Below are positions 26,405 through 35,504 of a DNA stretch of 64,000 nt, piece after piece. A program made the position numbers and the translations under genes. Source of the DNA: Noviherbaspirillum aerium (GTDB lineage: Bacteria; Pseudomonadota; Gammaproteobacteria; Burkholderiales; Burkholderiaceae_D). Below the pieces are notes generated by a model, which worked only from the letters and a program-made list of their open reading frames with translations, ran no database searches and was not told the origin of the DNA. The DNA lies in contig NZ_VFAH01000006.1 of assembly GCF_008929045.1 (NCBI RefSeq), positions 186,001 through 250,000 of the forward strand, written 5' to 3'. The stretch's first letter is position 1, and each line of letters begins with the position of its first letter.

Positions 26405-26764
26405 ATGACAAAGATACATCTAGGCTTCAACTGGCTTGCTCTGATAATCGTGATATCAGGAGTGGTCCTCGGAGCATTTTCCTCTGCTGAAATAGCGGTG
26501 TCAGTAGCTCTCTTTGGTGCGCCTCCATACGTCACAGTCATTGCTCTAAGATTCCTTCGGAAAAACATCTTTGCTGCTGCGCTCGCCGTAGGTGCCAACT
26601 GCTTTTCTGCACTCATCTTTGGTGCTGCTGGAGCATTCACTCTGACTGGCCTTGGAGGGCTCGTAATGCTATTCCCTTTCTTCCTCGCTGCCTTTTCCTT
26701 AAGCGTCATGAATGTGCTTGTACTGGTCCATTCTGCACGTATAGCAGCCAAAGAGCCGGCCTAA
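26405..26764 (+). CDS. small integral membrane protein of unknown function
   Basis: A 119-aa very hydrophobic protein started at ATG 26405 (MTKIHLGFNW). About four membrane segments are visible: LALIIVISGVVLGAF, VSVALFGAPPYVTVIALRFL, FAAALAVGANCFSALIFGAA, and MLFPFFLAAFSLSVMNVLVL. No family recognised. Neighbours are also orphan membrane or lipoproteins, suggesting an acquired block. Confidence 0.65.
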   Translation: MTKIHLGFNWLALIIVISGVVLGAFSSAEIAVSVALFGAPPYVTVIALRFLRKNIFAAALAVGANCFSALIFGAAGAFTLTGLGGLVMLFPFFLAAFSLSVMNVLVLVHSARIAAKEPA

Positions 26765-26799
26765 GCTAGGTACACAGTATCCTTGCCACGTTCAGTTTA

Positions 26800-27243
26800 A
26801 TAAACCGTATAGCCTCTGCAACTCTGTTTGCGTTTCTACTCTCGTCCTGTGGCGGTTTAGACATTGCAGCAGCCGCGTCCTATGAAGGCTCAACGTTAGT
26901 AGTCAATGGCGTGCGATACGAACGTCCTGTAGGAATTTACGAATGTCGAATGCCGCCGCATGGTTCCATCTGCACTCCTACCAGTACGTTGCCAAGATAT
27001 TTGAGTGGAATGATTTCGCTGGAACTAAAAGCAGCTGATGAAAAGCTCGTTACCGACCGACTTAGCGAGTACGGCCTGTCAATTATCGAACGCAGTACGC
27101 TCAATCCGATTGAAGATCGACCTGCTCTTACCTTCTTGATTGTAGAGGTGCCCACGCTCTTTGAAGAGCAATGGGTTGAGGTGCTTCGTAAGGAGCCGTC
27201 TGTTAGCGGCGCTTGGACAAATGACATTTACTACCTGCCGTAA
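26800..27243 (+). CDS. lipoprotein of unknown function without a normal start codon
   Basis: From 26800 the frame reads (ATA)NRIASATLFAFLLSSCGG, a complete lipoprotein signal with lipobox LLSSC, then VNGVRYERPVGIYECRMPPH and ends WTNDIYYLP, about 147 aa. No ATG, GTG or TTG occurs in frame between the preceding stop and the signal; ATA at 26800 sits where ATG is expected. The first standard start is GTG 26911, which would lose the signal. So either an ATG-to-ATA mutation or use of a rare start. No family recognised. Confidence 0.55.
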   Translation: MNRIASATLFAFLLSSCGGLDIAAAASYEGSTLVVNGVRYERPVGIYECRMPPHGSICTPTSTLPRYLSGMISLELKAADEKLVTDRLSEYGLSIIERSTLNPIEDRPALTFLIVEVPTLFEEQWVEVLRKEPSVSGAWTNDIYYLP

Positions 27244-27287
27244 TGCGTCCCTCGCTGCCTTAATTAGCACCCTACCCCCATGATGGT

Positions 27288-27309
27288 TACTTTGGTACCC
27301 AGAAGGTAC
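27288..27309 (+). repeat. 22-bp dispersed repeat, copy B
   Basis: TACTTTGGTAC-C-CAGAAGGTAC, 45 nt after the lipoprotein stop; see copy A at 26236. A GC-rich hairpin GGGGCT-6-AGCCCC follows near 27329. The rest of 27310-27746 has no gene. Confidence 0.7.
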
Positions 27310-27746
27310 GCTGGTCTGTAGGGCTGAGGGGCTAAGGGCAGCCCCAGGCCCTCGCTCTCAGATTCTGGCGGAACCCTTCACACATGTAGAAAATTTAACA
27401 ACCAGAACAAAGCAAGCTTTTACCTCTCTTTTGGAGCGATCTTGGGGAAGATTAGGAGGGGTACTTGGATTAGGAACCTTGTTCTAGGAAACCTTAGACC
27501 AACGCTAAGTCCAGTGGTGTCTGAAACCAGCTCAGCAAGCGAACGCTGCTCCTATTCTTCCACTCTCTCTCAAAACTTAAGAAATCCAAATCGATTTGCC
27601 AAGCATCCCCATGCTACAAACATTTGCAAGCACGCGAGTTTGTTGAACTATGGAAATCAATTCATGTCTACTTCCCGCAACTTTTTAATCTGATTGATAG
27701 AAATGTATATCGATCAACTTATTCGCGAAAGAAGAGAAAGAAGAAC

Positions 27747-28601
27747 ATGAAGTACAGTAGCTTGCAGGGACGGAAATTACTTGCCGCCGGGATCATTGCA
27801 GCCTTTGTTGCTGGTTGTGGTGGCGGTGGCGGTGGCTCAACGTCTTCTGATGCGGTGCAGCCTAGTCCAAACAATTCAAGTGCGACACAAACACTCCCGC
27901 CTTCCAACTCTACTCCTGTAGCATCGACGCAGCCTGTTCAGCCTGCCGATCCAACGCCCGTAGTCTCGACACAAGTGTTTGACATCGAGAAGGGGATGAA
28001 CAGTTATTTCATGAACGAGGCAACCTACAAGTTAAAAGCGAGTGACGCAGCTGGCCATGTGTACGAGGTGACAGAGACGATCACTCCTATCACAAGCACA
28101 CGGTTCCTCAACATCGATCCGAACAACGACATCCGTGGATCGTTTGAATCAACTACGTTCTACATTGACGGGAAAGTCCAGAAGGCTATTGAATCGCCGT
28201 TTTCTTCCGATTCCTCATGGTCTGTCTTGTACTTTAAGATGGGCTCACCTTTCACTGTAAATGGTTACTCAGAATTCAACACACTGAAGCCCATCGCTCA
28301 AGCCTACCCGCTTCCTGCTACTGCAAAAGTCGGTGAATCTGGCGATCTTGCATTGGTCGCAGAAAAGACGTTCGTTGATGGGACCAAGGCAGAACAAGAC
28401 TTGTTCGGATGGGCGCTTGAAGCTGACACTGCAGAGACTGCTTGGCTGTGTTTCACTGAACGAACCTTGGTCACCGTGGGTACGACCTCTTCTAAATCAG
28501 AGGTTCAGGCGAAGCGTTGCTCGAAGATCACCCCTGCAGGAGCTGTCATCGGGGCAAAGGCTGATGTGTACAGTGATACCGAAACACTACGCTTCCGATG
28601 A
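27747..28601 (+). CDS. lipoprotein with glycine-rich and proline/serine linker
   Basis: A 284-aa protein started at ATG 27747 after a purine-rich leader (GAAGAGAAAGAAGAAC). Lipoprotein signal LLAAGIIAAFVAGC followed by six Gly, a Ser/Thr/Pro/Gln linker of about 55 residues, then a globular domain beginning near FDIEKGMNSYFMNEATYKLK. Two Cys (WLCF, KRC) near the C-terminus could form a disulfide. The GCGGGGGG start is typical of beta-proteobacterial surface lipoproteins; no family recognised. Confidence 0.75.
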   Translation: MKYSSLQGRKLLAAGIIAAFVAGCGGGGGGSTSSDAVQPSPNNSSATQTLPPSNSTPVASTQPVQPADPTPVVSTQVFDIEKGMNSYFMNEATYKLKASDAAGHVYEVTETITPITSTRFLNIDPNNDIRGSFESTTFYIDGKVQKAIESPFSSDSSWSVLYFKMGSPFTVNGYSEFNTLKPIAQAYPLPATAKVGESGDLALVAEKTFVDGTKAEQDLFGWALEADTAETAWLCFTERTLVTVGTTSSKSEVQAKRCSKITPAGAVIGAKADVYSDTETLRFR

Positions 28602-28722
28602 AGTTGACTTAAGGCGTCGGCCCAGTCCCTATTCCACACCTTGAATACGGAAGGTAACTTTGGTCTCCTAGGGCTTAGGGCACTAGGGACTACCCGGGGG
28701 GCCTGTGGGTAAAAAAGATGCC

Positions 28723-28764
28723 GGGGTGTTCTGGGGGACTTAGGGGCGTGGGGTACTCCGGGGG
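28723..28764 (+). other. predicted G-quadruplex tract in a GC-rich spacer
   Basis: Five G-runs of 4-5 (GGGG-6-GGGGG-5-GGGG-3-GGGG-6-GGGGG) lie within 42 nt on the plus strand, 120 nt after the lipoprotein stop; more G3-G6 runs precede it (28660-28710). The whole gap 28602-29002 holds no gene that I can support. Confidence 0.6.
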
Positions 28765-29002
28765 TCTCTCTTTTGAAACTCCAAGAAATTCCCTCACTCA
28801 TGCAATGGACTCAACAACAACCAAGAGTTGACCTTTCGATGCGATGTCGTACTGCCGTTACAAAATGCGCAGCCGATAATCCCACCATTTCGCCGACTTA
28901 GGTGGTGTCGGACTGTGCGCCCTGGGCCGCTGCTGGCGCTCGGTTTTCTTCTGCGCCAGTCCCCGTGTTGGGACATCAACTTCCATCCTAGGCTGGCAAC
29001 CC

Positions 29003-29902
29003 TTATTCTGGTTTCCCGACATAGGCACCTAGTTCCTTACTGAGATGATCGAACACAATCTTGATGCGATGCTCATTGCGCCTGTCACGATGCATCGCCA
29101 GCCACATATCCAGCGAGAACTTCACCGATTCAGCAAGGACCGGCACCAGCTCGGGATGGCGCCGGGCAATCCCTGTCTGGCAAACGCCGATGCCGCCGCC
29201 ACTGCGCAGCGTAGCTAATTGTGCATGATCGCTATCGGAGCGAAACGCAAAGTCTTCCCTTCCTATATTTAGGCCCCATGACTTGGCAAGATGCACAAAT
29301 GTAGGATCGCGGTCGAAGCCGATCAGCGCATGGTGGACAAGGTCGCCATGCTCTTTCGGGACGCCATAACGCTTCAGGTAATTGCGATGCGCAAACAAGC
29401 CCAGTCGCACTGCGCCAACACGTTTTGCCACCAGTGCTGCCTGTTCAGGTCGAACCATCCGAACCGCCACATCGGCGGCAGCGTGCAGCATGTCTTCGTT
29501 GCGGTTGCTGAGCGCCAGTTCGATAGAAATACCAGGATGCGACTCCCGCAAGCGCACCAGGACAGGCGGCAGCACCTCGACACCGATTACCTCACTCGCC
29601 GTGATGCGCACAGTGCCGTGTTCCTCGGCCTCTCCAGCAGATGCGGTCCTCATGATCGCTTTCGACAACGAAGCCATGGCTTCAACCGAATTCTCTAACT
29701 TGCGCGCGGCTTCGGTTGGCACCAAGCCGTCAAGGCTGCGAGTAAACAACTTAACGTCGAGAGCGGCTTCGAGAGCGTCGATATGCCGGCCGACAGTGGG
29801 TTGCGTTGCTCCAAGTGCGCGGGCAGCGCCAGAGAGGCTGCCTTCCTTCATCACTTGAAGGAAAGAGCGGTAAAGATTCCAGTCAGGTTCATTTCTGGCC
29901 AT
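29003..29902 (-). CDS. LysR-type transcriptional regulator
   Basis: A 299-aa LTTR: helix-turn-helix LYRSFLQVMKEGSLSGAARA with TQPTVGRHIDALEAALDVKL, then the effector domain (VLVRLRESHPGISIELALSN). It is divergent from the alpha/beta-hydrolase at 30009 across a 106-nt gap, and probably regulates it. The pattern is common for hydrolase/regulator pairs in Burkholderiales. Confidence 0.88.
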   Translation of the reverse strand: MARNEPDWNLYRSFLQVMKEGSLSGAARALGATQPTVGRHIDALEAALDVKLFTRSLDGLVPTEAARKLENSVEAMASLSKAIMRTASAGEAEEHGTVRITASEVIGVEVLPPVLVRLRESHPGISIELALSNRNEDMLHAAADVAVRMVRPEQAALVAKRVGAVRLGLFAHRNYLKRYGVPKEHGDLVHHALIGFDRDPTFVHLAKSWGLNIGREDFAFRSDSDHAQLATLRSGGGIGVCQTGIARRHPELVPVLAESVKFSLDMWLAMHRDRRNEHRIKIVFDHLSKELGAYVGKPE

Positions 29903-30008
29903 ACATAATTGTATAGCAGGTGAATATATTTAGGCGATTGTTGTTTAGATACCCTCTGGCTATAGTTTCTGTATTCGCTGCTTTTGCTAACCAACCTTGG
30001 GGTCTGTT

Positions 30009-30893
30009 ATGAACACTACGCTTGTTACTTCACCTGCAATTGTTACTCCCGCGTCACCGGAGCAGAGCACCTGCAGCCTTTTAGCCGGAGTAACTCAGTT
30101 TCTTCAGCTGGCCGACGGCAGAATTGCCTATGACGATACGGGCGGCGATGGCCCCCTGGTGATTGCGCTGCCGGGAATGGGGGACTTGCGCCAGCAATAC
30201 CGTTATCTTCGTCCATACCTGACTGGTGCCGGGTTTCGCTTGGTGACGATGGATGTACGCGGCCAAGGCGAATCGTCGATGCGCTGGGATGATTACTCTG
30301 CTCAAGCGGCTGGGCAGGACGTTCTTGCGTTGATGGCGCATCTGGGTGCCGGTTCCGCTATCGTGATTGGAAATTCGTTTGCTGCCGGGGCAGCGTTCTG
30401 GGCTGCACGCCAAGCGCCGCAACACATCCGTGGGGCGGTCTTGATCGGCCCGATCGTGCGCGACCTCCCGATATCGCCGCTTACCAAGTTCGCCTTGAAA
30501 GCGGCATTTGCCGGCCCTTGGCGCGGCTGGTTCTGGATGACCTACTGGAACAGCCTGTTTGCAACCCGCAAGCCGGCGGACCATGCGCAGTATCATGACC
30601 TTTTGAACAAGAACCTGCATGAATCCGGGCGTTTCGATGCGCTGAAGACCATGGTTGGACTTTCCAAGGCAGAGACGGACGCGCTCATGGACGGCATCAA
30701 ACTGCCTAGCCTGGTTGTGATGGGCACCAAGGATGCAGACTTCCCGAATCCTGAACAGGAAGCATGCTTACTTGCTTCTAGGCTCGGTGCGGAAATGCTG
30801 CTGGTAGAAGGTGCAGGCCATTACCCCCATGTGGAAATGCCTGAGTGCACTGGTCCAGGGGTCGTAAAGTTCCTCAAGCAGCTGTTAGGGTAA
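30009..30893 (+). CDS. alpha/beta hydrolase
   Basis: A 294-aa alpha/beta-hydrolase started at ATG 30009. The oxyanion region is ALPGMGDLRQQYRYL; MDVRGQGES follows; the nucleophile elbow is VIGNSFAAG, with Ser; the acid is in MGTKDADFPNP and the catalytic His in GAGHYPHVE. No signal peptide. Divergent from the LysR gene. The substrate is unknown. The stretch 30894-31328 after it has no gene, only a hairpin. Confidence 0.87.
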   Translation: MNTTLVTSPAIVTPASPEQSTCSLLAGVTQFLQLADGRIAYDDTGGDGPLVIALPGMGDLRQQYRYLRPYLTGAGFRLVTMDVRGQGESSMRWDDYSAQAAGQDVLALMAHLGAGSAIVIGNSFAAGAAFWAARQAPQHIRGAVLIGPIVRDLPISPLTKFALKAAFAGPWRGWFWMTYWNSLFATRKPADHAQYHDLLNKNLHESGRFDALKTMVGLSKAETDALMDGIKLPSLVVMGTKDADFPNPEQEACLLASRLGAEMLLVEGAGHYPHVEMPECTGPGVVKFLKQLLG

Positions 30894-31203
30894 GGCCGCT
30901 TTGGGTCGAACCACGTCGGACATCGATAGATCCGAAACGTCGGATGATAAGTTCATACCGGACGCTCACTGCTTGCAATGTGGCTTCTCAGATTCGTCAA
31001 CTTCTACCTGTCCTCGGCCAGCCAAGGAAACTGTTCGTGCCCGCGCAAGGCAGTTCCATTCCGCTGAAGCACGTATAGGCTGCCCAGCACGTTCGGACAG
31101 GGATTAACCTTGATGGCTCTTGGCTGTTAGCGCTGTGCGATAACTAATACGACTGGCGTAAGGGAGTGTGTACTTGATTTCGGCTTATCCGAAAGACAGT
31201 CTA

Positions 31204-31223
31204 TAGCCGCCGCGAAGGCGGCT
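31204..31223. terminator. GC-rich hairpin before the island
   Basis: AGCCGCC-GCGAA-GGCGGCT forms a 7-bp stem with a 5-nt loop, without a T-run. It lies about 100 nt before the left att repeat. Confidence 0.4.
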
Positions 31224-31328
31224 TGCGACTAGGTTTGGATTAATCGACGAACCCAGCAAAATTTGCCAGTTTTTGACAGTAAACAGCGAGTGACCTTAGT
31301 GAACACTACCAGCAAAAATCGCTCTGAG

Positions 31329-31375
31329 ATTGGTGCCGCTGACCGGAATCGAACTGGTGACCTTCGCATTACGAA
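31329..31375. repeat. attL: left attachment repeat (tRNA-Thr 3' end copy)
   Basis: A 47-bp copy of the tRNA-Thr 3' part, from the anticodon loop to beyond CCA, identical to 61426-61472. The 5' part of the tRNA is absent here, so this is the distal junction of an integrated island. Confidence 0.92.
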
Positions 31376-31540
31376 ATCGAAATTCTAAGTATTTATTAGC
31401 GTTGATGCAAATGCCTTGAAGCTAGTAGTATGTTGAATGTATTGAATTTTTTCTAGATGTAGTAAAAAAAACGCGTTGATGTATGTTGATTGCCATTGCA
31501 TAATTTCGGGTACATGAGGGGTACACGGGAGTATGCAGAA

Positions 31541-32911
31541 ATGGTGCGTGTAAAATTAACTGCTGGGCGAATAGAAAACTTTAATTGTCCCAATGACAAA
31601 CAGCAGGTTTTTCTACGTGATAGTGAACAAGTAGGATTAGGCATAAGAGCAACGATTGGAAGTAAGGCTTATATCTTTCAAGGTAAGCTGAACGGACATG
31701 TCGTCCGCATGACTATTGGTAGTACGACAACATGGACTATAGACAATGCTCGCAAAGAAGCTCGCCGTCTTAAGGCCATCATTGACCAAGGGCGAGACCC
31801 TCGTGAAGCTAAAGCTGAAATCACAGCTGCGGACGTCGCAAAACGTGCTCAAGCGAAACTGCACAAGGTACCGGCTTCTGAAGCCTGGGAAGCGTACCTA
31901 AAAGCCCGCGAAGGAAAATGGAGCGCTCGTACACTTTTAGACCATCAAAGATTGAATTCTGTCGGTGGAAAGCCTAAAACTAAAGGACGAAAGAAAGGTG
32001 AGGGCGATTACACGTTGGCAGGACCGCTAAACTATTTATTGGCGTTACCGTTAGCGAAAATCACACGCGACACTGTTACAGAGTGGTTAAGGCTAGAACA
32101 ACACCGACCAACTGTCGCCCGAAATGCGTTCGTCCGGCTACGTGCATTTCTAAATTGGTGCATGGACCATACCGAATACAAAAGCCAAGTTCATCCTGAC
32201 GCCTGTAGTACACGCATAATGCGCGCTGAACTACCTAAATCTCAGCCAAAGGAAGATTGCCTACAACGCGAGCAGTTGAAGCTATGGTTCACCAATGTGA
32301 ACAAAATAAGCAATCCGATAATCAAGGCATATTTGCAAATCTTGTTGCTAGTCGGCTGCCGCCGAGAAGAACTAGCTTGCTTGTGTTGGAAAGATGTCAA
32401 TTTCCAGTGGAGAAGTTTGTCTATAGCTGACAAAGTAGACGGCACGAGAGTTATACCTCTTACGCCTTATGTAGCAAAGCTCCTAATGGAGCTGCATGAG
32501 CTAAATACTACTCCGCCTAAAATTCAATCCTTAAATGCGAAAGCGGTGGATGAACTACCATGGACCCCCTCGCCATGGGTATTTAGTAGCCCGACTGCCG
32601 CTGATGGACGTATCAAAGAACCAAGGTCTGCTCACAACAAGGCTCTTATAGCCGCAGGGCTACCTCATGTCACTCTACATGGCTTGCGTCGGTCGTTTGG
32701 AACGCTGTGCGAATGGATAGAAATGCCCGTTGGAATTTCGGCCCAAATCATGGGACACAAGCCGAGCGCCTTGGCTGAAAAACATTATCGCCGCCGGCCG
32801 CTGGACCTGCTTCGTACGTGGCACGACAAGATAGAGGCGTGGATTTTGGAGCAGGCTGGTATTTCGTTTGTACCGGCCCAGAATGGGCTACAGGTGGCAA
32901 TACCTGCTTAG
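31541..32911 (+). CDS. int: tyrosine-type integrase of the genomic island
   Basis: A 456-aa site-specific recombinase started at ATG 31541 (MVRVKLTAGRIENF), preferred over TTG 31490 because members of this group begin at that motif. N-terminal arm-binding domain (about 1-95), SAM-like core-binding domain (about 110-210), then the catalytic domain with Arg I (GCRREELACL), HGLRRSFG and the nucleophile Tyr in MGHKPSALAEKHYRRRP. It lies 166 nt inside the left att repeat and presumably catalysed integration into tRNA-Thr. Integrases of this type usually sit by the intact tRNA; here it is at the opposite end. Confidence 0.93.
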   Translation: MVRVKLTAGRIENFNCPNDKQQVFLRDSEQVGLGIRATIGSKAYIFQGKLNGHVVRMTIGSTTTWTIDNARKEARRLKAIIDQGRDPREAKAEITAADVAKRAQAKLHKVPASEAWEAYLKAREGKWSARTLLDHQRLNSVGGKPKTKGRKKGEGDYTLAGPLNYLLALPLAKITRDTVTEWLRLEQHRPTVARNAFVRLRAFLNWCMDHTEYKSQVHPDACSTRIMRAELPKSQPKEDCLQREQLKLWFTNVNKISNPIIKAYLQILLLVGCRREELACLCWKDVNFQWRSLSIADKVDGTRVIPLTPYVAKLLMELHELNTTPPKIQSLNAKAVDELPWTPSPWVFSSPTAADGRIKEPRSAHNKALIAAGLPHVTLHGLRRSFGTLCEWIEMPVGISAQIMGHKPSALAEKHYRRRPLDLLRTWHDKIEAWILEQAGISFVPAQNGLQVAIPA

Positions 32912-33007
32912 CAAGTTTGGCTGTGCCTAGCTCGACGGAGCGAACGGGTGGCAACCCTTATCACCTTGGCGCAGCCGCCTGTTTAAGGGGCGTCGGAGGG
33001 GCGCATT

Positions 33008-34084
33008 ATGAGGCTACGTGATCTAAAGAAATGGTATTCGTTAAAGGATGCTGCCGTTCGGCTGTCGCCCACTTTGAGTGAGACGGTGGAAGTCGGCGAT
33101 TTGCTGCAGTTAATAGTGGAGAGAAAATTACAACCATCGTTGATTTTGCAGGGTGAAAATGCTCGAGAGGTGCATTGGCATCGTGACGAATATTCAAAAG
33201 GAGATCAGTCCAGGGCTGCCAAACTAGCTCAAGAGTTTGTTCCTCAACCGGACGACGCCGAGACAATAATAGGTATAAGTTACTGGAAGCCGATATCTGA
33301 TGATGTCGTCGGACTTGACGGTCTTTACGGCCTAAACATGGATGAAGGGCATGCCAGAGACCACATACTTTCCTTGGTAACGGGTAGAGGTGGCGACAGA
33401 GATTGGTCGCAAGGCTCAATAGTGTTCGACGAATACGGACGAAACTGGCAACTATTGGAAAGGCGCAACAACTCGGGACGATATGCACAATACCCAGATG
33501 GAACAGTTGTTGACATTGTGACCCCGCGTTCGATCACTTATCACCCCCGAGTCCATAGGCCCGGTCTCGACGAAATCGTAGTGAGTAGTAGTGACCTTGA
33601 ATTATTTGAACGTAGCCTCTTAGTGCCTACAGAGAACGACTCTGAGAAGGCCATCCAGTCCACCAAGCCTGCCGTAATAGCGCGCTTCGCTCCCGTTGCG
33701 GAAGATTGGCAGGAACTTATGCCGAGCGGTGAACAGCTCGACAACCGGCGCGTCATGGAGAGCAGATCTATCTCAGACCAGTCGTGCAAAGACGTCGCAG
33801 ACCTAGGAAGCATTCCTGGTGCTATTCCGCGAGTCGCCAACCGAAAATTGGCAATCAAGGCAGCATGGACGATCGAAAGCATTACTAAGCGTGTGGCGTC
33901 AACGAAGGACGTCATGCAGCTGTTGCAAACATGGGCTGACTCTGGTGCAGAACCAGAGGTTTTAATTAAGTCAGATAGGCCCAAGAAAGCGGTCATCTGG
34001 CGCACGGGTAAAGGAAAGCAGAAGTTATTTGATGTGTTTGCCTGCGAAAAGGCACTCGAGGCGTGGACAAAAAGCCGCCCCTAA
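33008..34084 (+). CDS. island protein of unknown function
   Basis: A 358-aa soluble protein following the integrase. The N-terminus (MRLRDLKKWYSLKDAAVRLS) looks like the start of a helix-turn-helix or MerR-like recognition unit that also contains the VEVGDLLQLIVERKLQPSLI segment; such proteins often follow integrases in Burkholderiales islands. The remainder has no recognised domain. It is followed by a strong terminator, so it forms a unit with or without int. Confidence 0.7.
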   Translation: MRLRDLKKWYSLKDAAVRLSPTLSETVEVGDLLQLIVERKLQPSLILQGENAREVHWHRDEYSKGDQSRAAKLAQEFVPQPDDAETIIGISYWKPISDDVVGLDGLYGLNMDEGHARDHILSLVTGRGGDRDWSQGSIVFDEYGRNWQLLERRNNSGRYAQYPDGTVVDIVTPRSITYHPRVHRPGLDEIVVSSSDLELFERSLLVPTENDSEKAIQSTKPAVIARFAPVAEDWQELMPSGEQLDNRRVMESRSISDQSCKDVADLGSIPGAIPRVANRKLAIKAAWTIESITKRVASTKDVMQLLQTWADSGAEPEVLIKSDRPKKAVIWRTGKGKQKLFDVFACEKALEAWTKSRP

Positions 34085-34114
34085 GCCGACAGTAGACCCA
34101 ATAAGCCGACACTG

Positions 34115-34144
34115 AGCCCGCTAGTACAAAGCGGGCTTTTTTAT
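34115..34144 (+). terminator. Rho-independent terminator
   Basis: AGCCCGC-9-GCGGGCT followed by TTTTTT. Upstream, TAAGCCGACA occurs twice in 30 nt (34083 and 34103). Confidence 0.85.
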
Positions 34145-34222
34145 GCAAAAAAATACGTATCGCTATGCGCTGCACTGTGAATAGTCACAGAGGCGCACAA
34201 CCCAATAGAAGGGAATATAGCG

Positions 34223-34453
34223 ATGCAAACAAAAGCACCTCTTCCCGATGCACTGGCTAAAATTGCCGCCGGGCGCGACCATATCAAGACCAGTGAGTTT
34301 GCGCACGCTGTGAATCGGGCGAGTCAAACAGTCCGTAAGAATTACTGCCTTACCGGCGAATGCTTTGGCATTCGCCCAGTGAAAGTCGGAAATTTTCTTC
34401 TCTGGCCGGTAGCAGACACAGCGCGCCTTCTGAGCGGAGGCGTCAATGCGTAA
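34223..34453 (+). CDS. small DNA-binding (excisionase-like) protein
   Basis: A 76-aa protein: HIKTSEFAHAVNRASQTVRK followed by GIRPVKVGNFLLWPVADTAR, the fold pattern of MerR/excisionase-type winged helices, in which a short HTH precedes a beta-wing. It may be the island excisionase or a regulator of the following genes. First gene of a plus-strand run with overlapping starts and stops. Confidence 0.6.
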   Translation: MQTKAPLPDALAKIAAGRDHIKTSEFAHAVNRASQTVRKNYCLTGECFGIRPVKVGNFLLWPVADTARLLSGGVNA

Positions 34454-34883
34454 GCCCCGAAAAAGCAAAAGCCCTCGCTTGGAGGGCCTTAAACCTACTA
34501 AGCTGGCGGGCGGCGTAGGGACAAACAAAAATGTTGTTGACTGCAGTGCGAATACTATCAGCAAAGTCGTCAAAGAACTATATGACAACGGCTTTGTTCT
34601 GCTCCACTCTTCTGGAGAAGCTCAATTTTCGACGCTTCCCAAAGCACTAGCATATCGTGGCGATCGCGGTCTGAACACCTATGAAGCCATGGCCGCCGAG
34701 TTCGCTCAGCTTGCAACGCACTTCCAGGACCTTGAGGCGGATGGCTGGCTGATTGACTCCTTGCGCGTAAACGTGATCGGGCCGGGCGAACTCTCCCATG
34801 CAAACGTTGCCCGCTATGTTTTGGTCGGACGTCGCGTGGACTTGGCAGCCCCCCAAGGAACTCTCGATCTGGGGTGCGCATGA
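34446..34883 (+). CDS. island hypothetical protein
   Basis: A 145-aa protein overlapping the previous gene by 8 nt and the next by 4 nt, so translationally coupled. Basic N-terminus (MRKPRKSKSPRLEGLKPTKL). A middle segment of helical character, TISKVVKELYDNGFVLLHSS, might be a DNA-binding helix-turn-helix. The C-terminus resembles phage/prophage hypothetical proteins in general character only. No family recognised. Confidence 0.6.
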   Translation: MRKPRKSKSPRLEGLKPTKLAGGVGTNKNVVDCSANTISKVVKELYDNGFVLLHSSGEAQFSTLPKALAYRGDRGLNTYEAMAAEFAQLATHFQDLEADGWLIDSLRVNVIGPGELSHANVARYVLVGRRVDLAAPQGTLDLGCA

Positions 34884-35326
34884 ATTTCTACAAGCATTTC
34901 ATTGGCGACTACGCCCGCGCGACCGGACATCTCTCGATCGTTGAACACGGCGCTTACCGGCTCATGCTCGATCATTTCTATGGCTCTTGCAGGCCATTGC
35001 CGGCGAACAAAAAGGCGCTTTATCGGCTGCTCCGGGCAGAAAACGACGGAGACCGTAAGTCCATTGACACGGTTTCTCTCCGGTTCTGGAGGCCGCTGCC
35101 GGAGGATGTGGAGACGGTGTACGGATGGTTAGGGCTGCATACGGAAGAAGATCAAGGGCGGTACCGGCGCGTAGCTCTTGAATGGGAGGAATGCGGCGGA
35201 TTAGTCAATGTCCGGGCATTGGGAGAGATCGTAAAAGCCGCAGCTATTGCGGACCGTAACCGGCAGATAGCTATCGAGCGGGAGGCGAAAAAGCGCAATC
35301 AGGTAGGGATAGGAGGTGCAGCTTGA
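34880..35326 (+). CDS. DUF1376 phage-type protein
   Basis: A 148-aa protein started at ATG 34880, overlapping the previous stop (ATGA). N-terminus MNFYKHFIGDYARATGHLSI then EHGAYRLMLDHFY is the DUF1376 signature. DUF1376 proteins occur in phage replication regions, often beside helicase loaders. The next 178 nt up to the helicase start contain only a weak small frame. Confidence 0.85.
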   Translation: MNFYKHFIGDYARATGHLSIVEHGAYRLMLDHFYGSCRPLPANKKALYRLLRAENDGDRKSIDTVSLRFWRPLPEDVETVYGWLGLHTEEDQGRYRRVALEWEECGGLVNVRALGEIVKAAAIADRNRQIAIEREAKKRNQVGIGGAA

Positions 35327-35504
35327 TGCGTAATTTTCAATACATCGCGGGCGCCAGCGGCACACTAAGTGTAGCACCAGCCGAGCACGGAGCGTGCTCC
35401 ATGCGTGAACCTATCCATAGCCATAACCATAGCCAGATAAATACGTTACCCCCCCAAGCCATGGAAATAATGTTTTTAGGGCCGCTTTCCATGCTTCCAG
35501 TGCA

